Below, in pieces: positions 1-9,919 of a DNA stretch of 64,000 bases (position 1 is its first letter; each line of letters opens with the position of its first letter). Made by a program: the position numbers and the translations under genes. Under the pieces are notes generated by a model. It saw only the letters and a program-made list of their open reading frames with translations. It searched no databases and was not told the origin of the DNA. This DNA is from an uncultured Prevotella sp. (GTDB lineage: Bacteria; Bacteroidota; Bacteroidia; Bacteroidales; Bacteroidaceae): NCBI RefSeq assembly GCF_946407605.1, contig NZ_CAMJOS010000020.1, forward strand, positions 1-64,000, read 5' to 3'.

Positions 1-2
1 CT

Positions 3-1118
3 AAGGCTAAGGTTGAGAACTACAAGGAGCTGGGTCTGAACTCAGAGACTTGCGTTGCCTTCAACACTACTTCTCGTGAGCAGGTTATCATCAACACCTG
101 GTACGGTGGTGAGATGAAGAAGGGTATGTTCTCTATGCAGAACTACTATCTGCCTCTGCAGGGTATCGCTTCTATGCACTGCTCTGCTAACACTGATATG
201 GAGGGTAAGAATACCGCTATCTTCTTCGGTCTGTCTGGTACAGGTAAGACCACTCTGTCAACCGATCCTAAGCGTCTGCTGATTGGTGATGACGAGCACG
301 GATGGGACGACGAGGGTGTATTCAACCTCGAGGGCGGTTGCTACGCTAAGGTTATCAACCTCGACAAGGAGTCTGAGCCCGACATCTACAACGCTATCCG
401 TCGCAACGCTCTGCTCGAGAACGTAACCGTTGCTGAGGATGGTAAGATCGACTTCGCTGATAAGAGCGTAACCGAGAACACTCGTGTATCATATCCTATC
501 GACCACATCGAGAAGATTGCCCAGAAGGTAAATGGTAAGAGTGCAGGTCCTGACGCTAAGAATGTGATCTTCCTGAGTGCTGATGCATTCGGTGTACTGC
601 CTCCGGTATCTATCCTGACTCCTGAGCAGACCAAGTACTACTTCCTCTCTGGCTTCACCGCTAAGCTGGCTGGTACAGAGCGTGGTATCACTGAGCCTAC
701 TCCTACATTCTCTGCTTGCTTCGGCCAGGCATTCCTGGAGCTGCACCCAACAAAGTATGCTGAGGAGCTGGTTAAGAAGATGGAGAAGAGCGGTGCTAAG
801 GCATACCTCGTAAACACTGGTTGGAACGGTACTGGTAAGCGTATCTCTATCCGCGATACTCGTGGTATCATCGACGCTATCCTGGGCGGTGCCATCCTGA
901 AGGCTCCTACGAAGAAGATTCCTTACTTCGACTTCGAGGTTCCCACAGAGCTTGAGGGCGTAGACACCAACATCCTCGATCCTCGTGACACTTACGCTGA
1001 TGCAGCTGAGTGGAACAAGAAGGCTGAGGATCTGGCTGGCCGCTTCATTAAGAACTTTAAGAAGTACGAAGGCAATGAGGCCGGTAAGGCTCTCGTAGCT
1101 GCTGGTCCTAAGCTCTAA
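3..1118 (+). CDS. pckA: Phosphoenolpyruvate carboxykinase (ATP), 5'-truncated by the window
   Basis: Converts oxaloacetate plus ATP to phosphoenolpyruvate and CO2 (reversible) in the cytoplasm; in fermentative Bacteroidota it often runs in the CO2-fixing direction towards succinate. The reading frame is open from base 3 with no start, so the N-terminal third lies outside. Visible family motifs are the substrate-site stretch [12 protein letters not shown] (about bases 99-134), the kinase-1a P-loop [11 protein letters not shown] (about 228-260), the metal-site stretch GDDEHGWDD, and [17 protein letters not shown] near the C-terminus. The codon choice is strongly biased (CGT, GGT, AAG, CTG), as expected for a highly expressed gene. 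A rho-independent terminator follows. Identification is secure. Confidence 0.97.
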   Translation, partial: KAKVENYKELGLNSETCVAFNTTSREQVIINTWYGGEMKKGMFSMQNYYLPLQGIASMHCSANTDMEGKNTAIFFGLSGTGKTTLSTDPKRLLIGDDEHGWDDEGVFNLEGGCYAKVINLDKESEPDIYNAIRRNALLENVTVAEDGKIDFADKSVTENTRVSYPIDHIEKIAQKVNGKSAGPDAKNVIFLSADAFGVLPPVSILTPEQTKYYFLSGFTAKLAGTERGITEPTPTFSACFGQAFLELHPTKYAEELVKKMEKSGAKAYLVNTGWNGTGKRISIRDTRGIIDAILGGAILKAPTKKIPYFDFEVPTELEGVDTNILDPRDTYADAAEWNKKAEDLAGRFIKNFKKYEGNEAGKALVAAGPKL

Positions 1119-1143
1119 GCTATAGGTCCAACGACATAAAGAT

Positions 1144-1186
1144 AAGCAGGCATCTACACCATCGTTGTGCAGGTGCCTGCTTTTGT
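1144..1186 (+). terminator. Rho-independent terminator of pckA
   Basis: AAGCAGGCA pairs with TGCCTGCTT, and the stem continues through G-U-tolerant pairs (TCTACAC with GTGCAGG) to about 16 bp. A T-rich tail TTTTGTTT follows. It sits 26 bp after the pckA stop. Confidence 0.8.
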
Positions 1187-1207
1187 TTCCACTTAACCGT
1201 TAGAGAG

Positions 1208-2140
1208 ATGAATTTGAAGGAGAAATACCGTGAGTTCAAGGAGTGGCAACTGCGTCCTTATCAAGTGGCACCACTTATTCCTCAGGAGCACACCTGTGCC
1301 ACCTGCGGTACCACGTTTCAAGGTAACTATTGTCCGCGCTGCGGACAGTCGGCACGTATAGGACGCTATTCGCTGAAGTCAGCTTTTCTGTTGTTTCTCG
1401 ACGTCTGGGGACTGGGTAACCGCAGTATGTTCCGTAGCGTCCGTGACCTGCTGCTCAGGCCAGGCTACATGATTCGCGACTATCTCAGTGGCATGCAGAT
1501 GGCCTATTTTCCTCCTTTCAAGATGTATTTTCTTCTAATTGCCCTGTCTATGATTGTTGATAGCGGCTTCAATATCAATGGCGAGAACCGCATCACACAA
1601 ATGATTGAGACATACGAACAGGGATTCACCGAAACTGCAGGGGATGAAGAAATTCAGGCAGCAGATAACGTTCCCGTCGACGATGTTGCGGCCCAAAAGG
1701 CAAAGGCCGCCAAGGAATTTCAGCAGTCTTTAATCAATACCATTAAGAATATCACTCGCTTTGTCTATGACCACCTACCTATCATTGTTCTCGTAGGGTT
1801 GCTGGCCATGTCATTGCCTCTCTATCTTTTTTTCTGTCACAGTCCGGGTTACCCAGACTTTAGGTACCCTGAGTTCTTTGTGGCTATGGTCTATATCTCA
1901 AATATTACCTCTATCGTCGGCATCTTGCTGGGACTGTTCTGTGTCAATGCGATGATAGAAGGTGTCATCTCATATCTGTATATCATCATAGCTTTAAAGC
2001 AACTGTCTGGCTACTCCTTTCTCCGCACCTTTATCAGTCAGGCCATTGCATATATCACTTTGATGTTGTCGCTATTCATGCTCGTTTTTATGGGCATAGT
2101 GGCCTACGGCATTTTCACCGGCTTCTCGGCCATGCAATAA
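1208..2140 (+). CDS. DUF3667 domain integral membrane protein
   Basis: Function unknown; a Bacteroidota membrane-protein family. The N-terminus carries a zinc-ribbon-like CATC...CPRC pair (C30, C33, C42, C45), followed by the conserved segment ending in LRPGYMIRDYLSG that defines DUF3667. Hydrophobic segments follow: one at about residues 100-118, and at least three in the C-terminal half (about 190-212, 225-265, 270-305). Between them lies a charged loop rich in Ala, Asp and Glu. The length of 310 residues is normal for the family. The ATG at 1208 follows AGAGAG and lies 68 bp after pckA, past its terminator, so it is probably transcribed on its own. It converges with the downstream DUF2264 gene. 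Confidence 0.85.
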   Translation: MNLKEKYREFKEWQLRPYQVAPLIPQEHTCATCGTTFQGNYCPRCGQSARIGRYSLKSAFLLFLDVWGLGNRSMFRSVRDLLLRPGYMIRDYLSGMQMAYFPPFKMYFLLIALSMIVDSGFNINGENRITQMIETYEQGFTETAGDEEIQAADNVPVDDVAAQKAKAAKEFQQSLINTIKNITRFVYDHLPIIVLVGLLAMSLPLYLFFCHSPGYPDFRYPEFFVAMVYISNITSIVGILLGLFCVNAMIEGVISYLYIIIALKQLSGYSFLRTFISQAIAYITLMLSLFMLVFMGIVAYGIFTGFSAMQ

Positions 2141-2150
2141 GTCCAAAGCC

Positions 2151-3425
2151 TTACCAACGGTCCTTCGTCTCGATATCATCAGCCCAGCGGTGATCCTTTG
2201 GGAAAGATTGTCCATTCCATGCCTTTACTTGCGTCCAAGGCTCAGCAGGACAAGTCCAGAAGTCATGTGTGGCAGGTAAGCCCAATGGCATCAGCGATAA
2301 TGAGGTCAGATAGAGCGAACCGTTGTTGGTGTACCAGTCGGCTACTTCGGGCTGATGACCACAGAAGCCGATAGTGAGGAAGCCACCGGCATTATAATTC
2401 TGCTGCTGGTCATACATGCGGTGCATCACAGCGGTGAGGGCAGCACGCACCTGACCATTGCTCAGGTCACTGGGCAGTTTCTGATACCACGCCACAAGGG
2501 CCAAGGGCTGCAGGGCTGCCAGTCTATAGGGAATAGAACGGCCGAAGACAGGGAAGGTGCCCTCAGGTGAGATGAAGCGCTCAAGAATAATACTATATTT
2601 CTGTGCACGCTTCAAAGCACGGTCGTAGTATTTCTTATACTCCAAACGTGTGTTGGCCTTGGCGTCAATCATGTTCTGCAGAGTCTCTAGGAACATAGAA
2701 TGGAACACGTAACTCGAGTAATAGTCGAAGGCAAAGACAGGACCGTCGGCATACCAGCCGTCGCCTACATACCACTCCTCCACCTTGCGAATGGTGGTCA
2801 TCACCCGATAGTCATCATACTCTTTCAGTCCAGCGGCCTTGGCAATGAAACTCTCGATGATGCTGGAGAAAAGGAACCAGTTGGTATAGGGCGGTTCAAT
2901 GCTACGTAACTTCTTGAACTCAGCAATATAACGGTCTTTCGTCACTTGGTCCAGTGGCACCCACAGGGCATCATATCCTCGGACAAACGACTCGGCGATA
3001 TAAGCGGCGTCAACCAAATTCTGACCTGCAGCACCCCAACAGAGATAGTCAGGACTCTCTGGGTCAACACTATTCTTATAGGATGCCAGCGCCCACTCAC
3101 GCAACTGCTTTCGCTGCTGACCCTCCGCAGTATCATCATCAGGCAGAGTCAGCCAAGGAGCGATGCCAGCCATCAGTCGGCCGAAGGTCTCCATATACAC
3201 CACCTTGCGGTTGCGGTTGTCGAACGAAGGTGAAAACTCGGTCTGCATGTTCTTTTGCAACTCTCCCTTCGCCATATACTCAAGTACAGGTTGTGCCATC
3301 TTCCATGCCTCCTGACACCAATATTCTCTGTCTGTTTGTTGCTGGGTAAGCTTCTTCTTTGCGCTGATGGGCGAAAGAGTCGTTAATGCACAAAATGTTA
3401 CTAATAAGAGCAAAATTCGTTTCAT
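2151..3425 (-). CDS. Secreted DUF2264 family protein
   Basis: DUF2264 proteins are all-helical, probably (alpha/alpha)6-barrel proteins usually found with polysaccharide-degradation genes; no activity can be assigned from sequence alone. An N-terminal signal peptide (MKRILLLLVTFCALTTLSPISA) indicates export. Conserved family stretches are METFGRLMAGIAPWL, WGAAGQNLVDAAY, the NWFLFSSIIE segment and FDYYSSYVFHSM. The length of 424 residues is usual once the signal peptide is counted. A minus-strand -7 box (TATCTTTG, 3461 to 3454) lies 29 bp upstream, so the gene is divergent from the porin gene and the two share a 127-bp control region. A role in glycan processing is an inference from the family and neighbours. 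Confidence 0.85.
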   Translation of the reverse strand: MKRILLLLVTFCALTTLSPISAKKKLTQQQTDREYWCQEAWKMAQPVLEYMAKGELQKNMQTEFSPSFDNRNRKVVYMETFGRLMAGIAPWLTLPDDDTAEGQQRKQLREWALASYKNSVDPESPDYLCWGAAGQNLVDAAYIAESFVRGYDALWVPLDQVTKDRYIAEFKKLRSIEPPYTNWFLFSSIIESFIAKAAGLKEYDDYRVMTTIRKVEEWYVGDGWYADGPVFAFDYYSSYVFHSMFLETLQNMIDAKANTRLEYKKYYDRALKRAQKYSIILERFISPEGTFPVFGRSIPYRLAALQPLALVAWYQKLPSDLSNGQVRAALTAVMHRMYDQQQNYNAGGFLTIGFCGHQPEVADWYTNNGSLYLTSLSLMPLGLPATHDFWTCPAEPWTQVKAWNGQSFPKDHRWADDIETKDRW

Positions 3426-3480
3426 ATTGTTAGTTGTAATTAGTTTTCTTGCGCAAAGATACGAAAATGTTCGCCGTTTT

Positions 3481-3511
3481 TTTGTTAAAACGAAAATAAT
3501 CGTTACCTTTG
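3481..3511 (+). promoter_or_regulatory. Bacteroidota promoter for the porin-symporter operon
   Basis: TTTG (3481-3484), 19-bp spacer, then TACCTTTG (3504-3511), matching the Bacteroidota housekeeping consensus. Transcription would start near 3517, about 36 bp before the ATG. It lies back to back with the -7 box of the DUF2264 gene. Confidence 0.75.
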
Positions 3512-3552
3512 CAGTCGAATTTCATTTTTTTTAACTAAACTAATCAATAGAC

Positions 3553-4650
3553 ATGGGTACGAAAAAGCAAACATGGATGACGGCAACACTCGCCGTGACA
3601 ATGGCTGTATTTAGCAGTACAGCCGCAATGGGACAACAGAAGTCAGACGCTGACATCGACTGGATGAAGGACTTCACCAGCCGTATCACGCTGAACGGTT
3701 ATGCACAAGGAGGCTGGTCCTATCAGGACATCAATGGTCAGAAGACCAACTCCTACAATTTGAAACGCACGTTGCTCTGGGCCAAAGCCCGCATCACTGA
3801 CCGCTGGTCGTTCCTCTTTATGCACGACTTCTCGAGTGTTCCTCAGGAATTCTATACCGACTATCGCGTCACCAAAGACAACTCTCTAACCGTCCGCTTA
3901 GGACAGTTCAAGCATAGCTACACCATGGAAAATCCCATGTCACCTACACAACTGGAACTTATCGACGTCTATTCACAGGCCGTGCTCTATCTGGCTGGCG
4001 AAGGCCCCGACCCCCTGAATGGTGTAAACTATGGACGAGATCAAGGCCTCATGGTCTTTGGTGATCTCTTTAAAAATGCCTTGCACTATGAGCTGGCGCT
4101 GATGAGCGGACAGGGCATCAACCGCAAGGATAACAACAATCAGAAAGACTTTATAGCCAAACTGGAACTGCGACCCATGGACGGACTGCGCCTTGTGGGC
4201 TCGGGCTATCTGGGCACAGGCAATGCCGTGGGTACTGCCGCATGGAATCCCACCATCGCCGTGGGTGACAACTATAAGCGCAACCGCTATAGCGTGGGTG
4301 CCGAATACAAGACCGCGCCTTATAGCAAGGGTGAATACAAGGAAGCACGTCCTGCCAGCATCCGCGCAGAGTGGCTGGGCGGTGAAGACGGCGAGGTGGG
4401 CAGCCGCGGTGGTTATGTCACCACCTGCATCCCCGTCTACGACGCCCTCGACGTGGTAGCCTCTGGCGAGACCTTCGACCGCAACACTAAGGTAGAAGGC
4501 TGGGATCAGACCAACCTGACGCTAGGTCTGCAGTATTGGTTCTATAAGAAATGTCGTGTGCAGCTGCAGTACACACGCTGCCTCTGCGGAGAAAATATCT
4601 CTTCAAAGGATTACAACTGGCTGCAGGCACAGGTGCAGGTGGCCTTCTAA
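3553..4650 (+). CDS. Outer-membrane porin, phosphate-selective porin O/P-like
   Basis: Predicted outer-membrane beta-barrel. A signal peptide (cleavage near TAAMGQQ) is followed by the typical opening SRITLNGYAQGGWSYQD and then alternating amphipathic strands with many aromatic girdle residues. The protein ends in Phe (QVQVAF), as barrel-assembly substrates usually do. Conserved stretches are LKRTLLWAKARITDRW, VRLGQFKHSYTMENPMSP and YGRDQGLMVFG. Its 365 residues are in the range for this porin class. The substrate is not evident. It is followed after 46 bp by a sodium/solute symporter, so the pair may handle the same small solute across the outer and inner membranes; this is inferred from the shared promoter. 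Confidence 0.85.
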   Translation: MGTKKQTWMTATLAVTMAVFSSTAAMGQQKSDADIDWMKDFTSRITLNGYAQGGWSYQDINGQKTNSYNLKRTLLWAKARITDRWSFLFMHDFSSVPQEFYTDYRVTKDNSLTVRLGQFKHSYTMENPMSPTQLELIDVYSQAVLYLAGEGPDPLNGVNYGRDQGLMVFGDLFKNALHYELALMSGQGINRKDNNNQKDFIAKLELRPMDGLRLVGSGYLGTGNAVGTAAWNPTIAVGDNYKRNRYSVGAEYKTAPYSKGEYKEARPASIRAEWLGGEDGEVGSRGGYVTTCIPVYDALDVVASGETFDRNTKVEGWDQTNLTLGLQYWFYKKCRVQLQYTRCLCGENISSKDYNWLQAQVQVAF

Positions 4651-4696
4651 CGCCAGTCAAGATAACGAAATAACGTGATAACGAGATAACAAAACA

Positions 4697-6223
4697 ATGA
4701 TTATAAAAGTTCTTTTAACCATCATCTTCCTGATTGTGATGGTGGGCGTGGGGCTTTACTCACGCAAGCAAGCAAGAAGTGTTGACGGATTTGTACTGGG
4801 CGGACGCTCGGTGGGTCCCTGGCTCACGGCTTTCGCCTTCGGCACAAGCTATTTCTCGGCAGTGGTCTTTGTGGGCTATGCCGGACAGTTTGGTTGGAAA
4901 TATGGTCTTTCCAGCGCATGGATAGGTATCGGCAATGCCGTCATCGGTTCGTTGTTAGCCTGGATTATCCTGGGTCGTCGCACGAAACTGATGACACAGC
5001 ACATCGAGAGTCGCACCATGCCCGATTTCTTTGGCACGCGTTTCAACGACCAGGGGCTGCGTGTAGTAGCCTCTATCATCGCCTTCGTGTTCCTTATTCC
5101 TTATACAGCAGGTGTGTATAGCGGCATCTCTCGTCTTTTCGAGATGGGCTTCAGCATTCCTTATGAATATTGTGTGGTCATCATGTCGGTGCTCACAGCA
5201 GTCTATGTCATTTTGGGCGGCTACAAGGCTACAGCTATGAACGACTTCATTCAGGGCATCATCATGCTGTTTGGCATCGTGGCTGTTATAGCCGCTGTGC
5301 TCAATGCACAGGGTGGACTGACAGCCGCTGTGGACAAGCTGGCACAGCTGCCTTCCGATGCTGATCCCAGTGTTAACGGCGGCTTCGCCTCGTGGTTCGG
5401 CCCCGACCCATGGGGCTTGCTGGGTGTGGTCATCCTCACCTCGCTGGGCACTATGGGGCTGCCCCAGATGGTGGGTAAGTTCTATAGCATTACTGACGAG
5501 AGCGCCATCAAGCGCGGTACCGTCATCTCTACCATCTTTGCCTTCATCGTGGCTGGTGGATGCTACTTCCTGGGAGGCTTCGGCCGTCTTTATGACCCCG
5601 TTATCAATGAGGCAACAGGCAAGATTGCCTTCGACTCTATCGTGCCTGCCATGCTCATCACCCTACCCGACGTGCTCATTGCCCTCGTGGTGCTGCTGGT
5701 GCTGTCGGCTTCCATGTCAACGCTGGCCTCGCTGGTGCTCACCTCTTCGTCAACCATGACGCTCGACCTTATCTATCGTGATAAGAAATCGGCGGCTGGC
5801 GAGGTAGAAGAAGGTACCATCGATGATGTGGTGGCAGAGAAGATAGAACGACGCAAGGTAGTCATCATGCGTGTGCTCATCGTGTTCTTCATCGCCATTT
5901 CGTTGCTAATAGCCCTCAATCCTCCCACATTCATTGCCCAGCTCATGGGTATCTCTTGGGGTGCTTTGGCTGGTGCTTTCTTGGCTCCGTTCATGCTGGG
6001 CCTTTACTGGAAGCATGCCACCACGGCCTCTGTCTGGGCTTGCTTCATTTGGGGTGTGGGTCTCACGGTCATCAATATGCTACTGGGCAACCCCATCAAT
6101 CCCATCAACTGTGGTGCCATCGCCATGTTGGGTGGTTTCCCTGTTGTGTTCTTGGTCAGTCTGTTCACACCAAAGTTGCCTAAGCAGGAGGTGGAACAAA
6201 TTTTCAAATGCTACAAGAAATAG
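4697..6223 (+). CDS. Sodium:solute symporter family (SSF) transporter
   Basis: Inner-membrane Na+-coupled symporter of the SSF/SLC5 family (LeuT fold), with 508 residues and about 13 hydrophobic helices. Visible family features are the early Gly-rich FVLGGRSVGPWLTAFAFGTSYFSAVVFVGYAG (TM2 region), the GGYKATAMNDFIQGIIM stretch that corresponds to the SSF signature around TM5-6, and the VLSASMSTLASLVLTSSSTMTLDLIYRD segment. Such proteins carry sugars, amino acids, proline, pantothenate or organic acids; the substrate cannot be chosen from sequence alone. It is co-transcribed with the upstream porin and closed by a clear terminator. Confidence 0.9.
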   Translation: MIIKVLLTIIFLIVMVGVGLYSRKQARSVDGFVLGGRSVGPWLTAFAFGTSYFSAVVFVGYAGQFGWKYGLSSAWIGIGNAVIGSLLAWIILGRRTKLMTQHIESRTMPDFFGTRFNDQGLRVVASIIAFVFLIPYTAGVYSGISRLFEMGFSIPYEYCVVIMSVLTAVYVILGGYKATAMNDFIQGIIMLFGIVAVIAAVLNAQGGLTAAVDKLAQLPSDADPSVNGGFASWFGPDPWGLLGVVILTSLGTMGLPQMVGKFYSITDESAIKRGTVISTIFAFIVAGGCYFLGGFGRLYDPVINEATGKIAFDSIVPAMLITLPDVLIALVVLLVLSASMSTLASLVLTSSSTMTLDLIYRDKKSAAGEVEEGTIDDVVAEKIERRKVVIMRVLIVFFIAISLLIALNPPTFIAQLMGISWGALAGAFLAPFMLGLYWKHATTASVWACFIWGVGLTVINMLLGNPINPINCGAIAMLGGFPVVFLVSLFTPKLPKQEVEQIFKCYKK

Positions 6224-6250
6224 CGACCTGTTTCAGATCTTTATATCAGC

Positions 6251-6278
6251 GGCTCCGAAGGGTATCGGAGCCGTTTTT
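6251..6278 (+). terminator. Rho-independent terminator after the symporter gene
   Basis: GGCTCCG pairs with CGGAGCC around an AAGGGTAT loop, followed by GTTTTTG. It separates the porin-symporter operon from metK. Confidence 0.88.
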
Positions 6279-6289
6279 GTGCGGAAAAG

Positions 6290-6321
6290 TTTGGTTATTC
6301 GCTCAAATTGCACTACCTTTG
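6290..6321 (+). promoter_or_regulatory. metK promoter
   Basis: TTTG (6290-6293), 20-bp spacer, TACCTTTG (6314-6321). The expected transcription start near 6327 lies downstream of an in-frame ATG at 6308, which rules that ATG out as the translation start. Confidence 0.8.
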
Positions 6322-6340
6322 CACCCAAAATCAGATAGTT

Positions 6341-7597
6341 ATGTCATATTTATTTTCATCAGAATCAGTATCAGAGGGACATCCTGACAAGGTAGCCGAC
6401 CAGATCTCGGACGCCATTTTGGATCAGTTCCTGGCTTACGACGACAAGGCTCGCGTAGCTTGCGAGAGTTTCGTCACCACCGGACAGGTGGTCATCATGG
6501 GTGAGGTACGTAGCGATGTGTATATCGACTTGCAGACCATTGCCCGTAATACTATTAAGAAGATTGGATATACCAAGGCAGAATATCAGTTCGACGGTAA
6601 CTCGTGCGGCATTCTGACCGCCATCCACGAGCAGAGCTCTGACATCAACCAGGGTGTGGATCGTGCCGATGAGGACAACCAAGGCGCTGGCGACCAAGGT
6701 ATGATGTTTGGCTATGCCACCAACGAAACGGAGAACTACATGCCTGTTTCGCTCGACCTGGCACATCTCATTATGCGCACACTGGCCGATATCCGCAAGG
6801 AAGGCAAGTTGATGACCTACCTACGTCCAGACTCAAAAAGTCAGGTCACTATCCAATATAGCGATGCCGGCATCCCTGAGCGTATCGACACCATTGTGGT
6901 TTCGACACAGCACGATGAGTTCGATGAAGACGAGAAGATGTTGGCTCGAATCAAGGACGACGTCATCAATATCCTCATACCCCGTGTGAAAGCACAGATT
7001 CACTCAGAGAAGGTGTTGGCACTCTTTGGAAACGACATCAAATACTACGTGAACCCCACGGGTAAGTTTGTCATTGGTGGCCCTCACGGTGATACTGGAC
7101 TGACAGGGCGTAAGATTATCGTCGACACCTATGGTGGCAAGGGCGCACACGGTGGTGGAGCCTTCTCTGGTAAGGACTCTTCGAAAGTAGACCGTTCAGC
7201 TGCCTATGCAGCCCGTCACATTGCCAAGAACATGGTGGCAGCAGGTGTGGCCGACGAGATGCTGGTGCAGGTGGCCTATGCCATCGGTATTGCCAAGCCC
7301 ATGAACATCTATGTGAACACCTATGGCCGCAGCAATGTCAAGATGAGCGACGCTGAGATTGCCAAGAAGATTGAGGAACTCTTTGACCTGCGTCCTAAGG
7401 CCATTGAGCGTACATTGAAACTGCGTCAGCCCATGTATGTGGAGACGGCAGCCTACGGACACATGGGCCGCAAGTCAGAAGTGGTGAAGAAGACCTTCAC
7501 CAGTCACTATCACGAAACAAAGACCATTGATGTGGAGCTGTTCACATGGGAGAAACTGGACCGTGTGGATGACATCAAACGTGCATTCGGACTCTAA
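6341..7597 (+). CDS. metK: S-adenosylmethionine synthetase
   Basis: Makes S-adenosylmethionine from methionine and ATP in the cytoplasm. Signatures are [16 protein letters not shown] at the N-terminus (ATP/Mg site), the flexible-loop region [18 protein letters not shown], and the [21 protein letters not shown]...GGGAFSGKD region. The start at 6341 ([17 protein letters not shown], 418 residues) is chosen over the longer reading from 6308 because the promoter -7 box overlaps that upstream stretch and MetK proteins begin here. It is followed only 9 bp later by the DUF4271 gene, so the two may be co-transcribed. Confidence 0.97.
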   Translation: MSYLFSSESVSEGHPDKVADQISDAILDQFLAYDDKARVACESFVTTGQVVIMGEVRSDVYIDLQTIARNTIKKIGYTKAEYQFDGNSCGILTAIHEQSSDINQGVDRADEDNQGAGDQGMMFGYATNETENYMPVSLDLAHLIMRTLADIRKEGKLMTYLRPDSKSQVTIQYSDAGIPERIDTIVVSTQHDEFDEDEKMLARIKDDVINILIPRVKAQIHSEKVLALFGNDIKYYVNPTGKFVIGGPHGDTGLTGRKIIVDTYGGKGAHGGGAFSGKDSSKVDRSAAYAARHIAKNMVAAGVADEMLVQVAYAIGIAKPMNIYVNTYGRSNVKMSDAEIAKKIEELFDLRPKAIERTLKLRQPMYVETAAYGHMGRKSEVVKKTFTSHYHETKTIDVELFTWEKLDRVDDIKRAFGL

Positions 7598-7606
7598 TTC
7601 CATAAC

Positions 7607-8422
7607 ATGGACTTGACTCCAAGTGATACTACAGGAACCATAGGAGTAAACCTTTACGATTATCTGAATCAAGGTTACTTTTCTAAAGACTCGCTGCTGT
7701 GCACCACCCAGGCGCACAGCAGTAATTTCGGTATGGCAGGCAACCCCATCCCCTATTCTGTCAGGAACGACAACACCATTACCTTTATCCTGCTGATTTG
7801 CTTCTGTCTTATCATCATCCTGGGAACCCGCTTGAACAAGTACATCAGTTGGCAATTCAAGTTCTTCTTCAGCGCACCTCGCAAAAGCACCACTTCCGAG
7901 ACTTCGACTGAGATACGTATACTTATGGTCTTCGTCGCTATGCTCTGTCTGCTGTTAGGAATCGATTCCTACATACTGACCATAGAAAAGATAACCACCA
8001 GCTTTATTATCGACAGCAACGCCCTCGTTGTGTTTTTACTGTCAGCACTCTTCATAGGATATTTCTGTGCGAAGTGGCTCATACAATTCCTCGTTGGAAT
8101 GGTGTTCTTTGGCGGTAAAAAAACTATACATTACATAAAAGCACAGCTTTTCATTATGGTCTGTTCGTGCATCTTGTTATATCCACTTGTAATGCTACAG
8201 GTGTACTTTGACCTTTCACTCGAAAAAGCGGCCTTTCTCTTCTGTTTTGTGTTGTTTTTAAACAAAATTCTAGCATTTTATAAGTCTTGGCTCATCTTTT
8301 TTAAGCAAAAAGGGCTTTATTTCCAAAATATTTTGTACTTTTGTGCCCTCGAAATCACTCCCCTCTTCGCTTTTTGCGGTATGTGGTTGATGATTGTGAA
8401 TATTTTAAAGGTAAATTTTTAG
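7607..8422 (+). CDS. DUF4271 domain membrane protein
   Basis: Unknown function; an integral membrane protein with a soluble N-terminal stretch (about 60 residues) and about seven hydrophobic helices from residue 63 to the C-terminus. The pairing DUF4271 followed immediately by a uroporphyrinogen-III synthase-like gene (11 bp here) recurs in Bacteroidota and supports the call. The gene is AT-richer towards its 3' end than metK. No catalytic motif is visible; a link to haem or envelope biology is only suggested by the neighbour. Confidence 0.8.
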   Translation: MDLTPSDTTGTIGVNLYDYLNQGYFSKDSLLCTTQAHSSNFGMAGNPIPYSVRNDNTITFILLICFCLIIILGTRLNKYISWQFKFFFSAPRKSTTSETSTEIRILMVFVAMLCLLLGIDSYILTIEKITTSFIIDSNALVVFLLSALFIGYFCAKWLIQFLVGMVFFGGKKTIHYIKAQLFIMVCSCILLYPLVMLQVYFDLSLEKAAFLFCFVLFLNKILAFYKSWLIFFKQKGLYFQNILYFCALEITPLFAFCGMWLMIVNILKVNF

Positions 8423-8433
8423 GACATTAGAGA

Positions 8434-9183
8434 ATGATTAAAAAGATTTTGGTTTCGCAGCCTAAACCCACGAGCGAGAAGTCGCCCTATTATGACATTG
8501 CCAGCAGGTTTGGAGTAGAACTGATTTTCCGTCCTTTCATCAAGGTGGAGGGAATGGATGCACGCGAGTTCCGAACCCAGAAGGTAAACATTCTGGATCA
8601 CACAGCAGTTGTTTTCACATCACGACATGCCATCGATCATTTTTTCACTCTTGCAAAGGAGATGCGTATCACTATCCCTGAGGACATGAAGTATTTTTGC
8701 GTTACCGAAACCATTGCTCTCTATATCCAGAAATATGTGCAGTACCGCAAGCGCAAGGTGTTCTTTGGAAACACAGGTCATATCAACGACCTGCTGCCTG
8801 CGATGGTAAAGCACAAGACCGAGAAGTATCTTGTTCCCATGAGCGATGTACACAACGACTCTATTGCCAACCTGCTCGACTCCAAGAAGTTGCAGCACAC
8901 CGAGTGCGTGATGTACAAGACCGTGAGCAACGACTTCACTGAAGAGGAAGTCAAGAACTTCGACTATGACATGCTGATTTTCTTCAGCCCCTCTGGTATC
9001 GAGTCGCTTACCAAGAATTTCCCCAACTTCAATCAGGGCGATATTGCCATTGGTACCTTCGGTCCCGCCACTGCCAAGGCAGTACAGGACGCTGGTCTGC
9101 GACTGGATTTAGAAGCACCTTCTGAGAAGTTCCCTTCAATGACAGGCGCACTGCAGCATTATCTGCTGATGAACGAAGACTAA
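8434..9183 (+). CDS. Uroporphyrinogen-III synthase family protein (HemD-like)
   Basis: Resembles HemD, which cyclises and inverts ring D of hydroxymethylbilane. The 249-residue length, the start ILVSQPKPTSEKSPYYDIA, the mid-protein VFTSRHAIDHFF and the C-terminal IFFSPSGIES...IGTFGPATAKAVQDAGL motif match the two-lobed HemD fold. Many Bacteroidota that cannot make haem retain this gene, and no other haem gene lies in the window, so enzymatic activity is not assured. It continues an apparent unit DUF4271-hemD-rnpA-yidD with gaps of 11, 19 and -4 bp. Confidence 0.85.
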   Translation: MIKKILVSQPKPTSEKSPYYDIASRFGVELIFRPFIKVEGMDAREFRTQKVNILDHTAVVFTSRHAIDHFFTLAKEMRITIPEDMKYFCVTETIALYIQKYVQYRKRKVFFGNTGHINDLLPAMVKHKTEKYLVPMSDVHNDSIANLLDSKKLQHTECVMYKTVSNDFTEEEVKNFDYDMLIFFSPSGIESLTKNFPNFNQGDIAIGTFGPATAKAVQDAGLRLDLEAPSEKFPSMTGALQHYLLMNED

Positions 9184-9202
9184 ACCACATTATTATATTT
9201 TA

Positions 9203-9592
9203 GTGACGGCTCCAGCAACATTTCAGAAGGAGGAGCGGATTATCAGCAAGAAACTGATAGACGAACTCTTCGAAGGAGGCCACAGTCATTCACTGGCAGC
9301 CTTCCCGCTGAGAGTCATATACTTGAAAAAAGAGCACCAAGAGGGGCAGCCGCCCGTCCAGGTGCTCATTAGTGTTTCAAAGAGACACTTCCATCATGCT
9401 GTGGACCGTAACCGTGTGAAAAGACAGATACGTGAGGCCTACCGCCACCACAAGCACTTACTCAGCGAGGGCATTGAGCCTCAACAGAAGGTGGCTGTGG
9501 CTTTTATCTGGCTCTCAAATCAGCTGGTGCCATCGGATCTGATAAACAGCCGAATGAAGAGCCTGCTGGAAAAGGTTCTCCACCGCCTATGA
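9203..9592 (+). CDS. rnpA: Ribonuclease P protein component
   Basis: Protein subunit of RNase P, which processes the 5' ends of tRNA precursors. The start is GTG at 9203; no in-frame ATG precedes the family's N-terminal helix ([20 protein letters not shown]). The family signature with the RNR core is visible in [19 protein letters not shown]. It has 129 residues. Its last codons overlap the yidD start by 4 bp (ATGA), the classic rnpA-yidD arrangement. Confidence 0.95.
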   Translation: MTAPATFQKEERIISKKLIDELFEGGHSHSLAAFPLRVIYLKKEHQEGQPPVQVLISVSKRHFHHAVDRNRVKRQIREAYRHHKHLLSEGIEPQQKVAVAFIWLSNQLVPSDLINSRMKSLLEKVLHRL

Positions 9593-9831
9593 AGACAATA
9601 TGGAAATGGCTTATGATGGTGCTGAAGTGGATTCTGCTCACGCCCATCATTTTCTACCAGCGGTGCATCAGCCCCTTTACGCCAGCAGCCTGCCGGTTTA
9701 CGCCCACCTGCTCACAGTATGCCAAGGAAGCCATCATCAAGCATGGGCCCATCAAAGGCCTGGGACTGGCCATCTGGCGCATTCTCCGCTGTAATCCCTG
9801 GGGCGGAAGCGGCTACGACCCCGTTCCGTGA
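9589..9831 (+). CDS. yidD: Membrane protein insertion efficiency factor YidD
   Basis: Small (80 residues) inner-membrane-associated protein that assists YidC/Sec-dependent insertion. The family core is complete: [28 protein letters not shown] with its conserved cysteines, then [17 protein letters not shown] at the end. The ATGA overlap with rnpA implies translational coupling. Confidence 0.96.
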   Translation: MKTIWKWLMMVLKWILLTPIIFYQRCISPFTPAACRFTPTCSQYAKEAIIKHGPIKGLGLAIWRILRCNPWGGSGYDPVP

Positions 9832-9858
9832 TACAGGATGTGTTTTGCACGAAAATTC

Positions 9859-9889
9859 TTTGTAATATAAAAATAAAGTGCTACCTTTG
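9859..9889 (+). promoter_or_regulatory. tyrS promoter
   Basis: TTTG (9859-9862), 19-bp spacer, TACCTTTG (9882-9889); about 30 bp remain to the tyrS ATG. Confidence 0.78.
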
Positions 9890-9919
9890 CACCCTCAAAA
9901 ACAAATATTGAAGAAATAG

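Noticed and set aside
7607..9183. Haem biosynthesis operon
   Set aside because: Only a HemD-like gene is present, next to DUF4271 and rnpA-yidD. No other haem gene lies nearby, so a pathway cannot be claimed.
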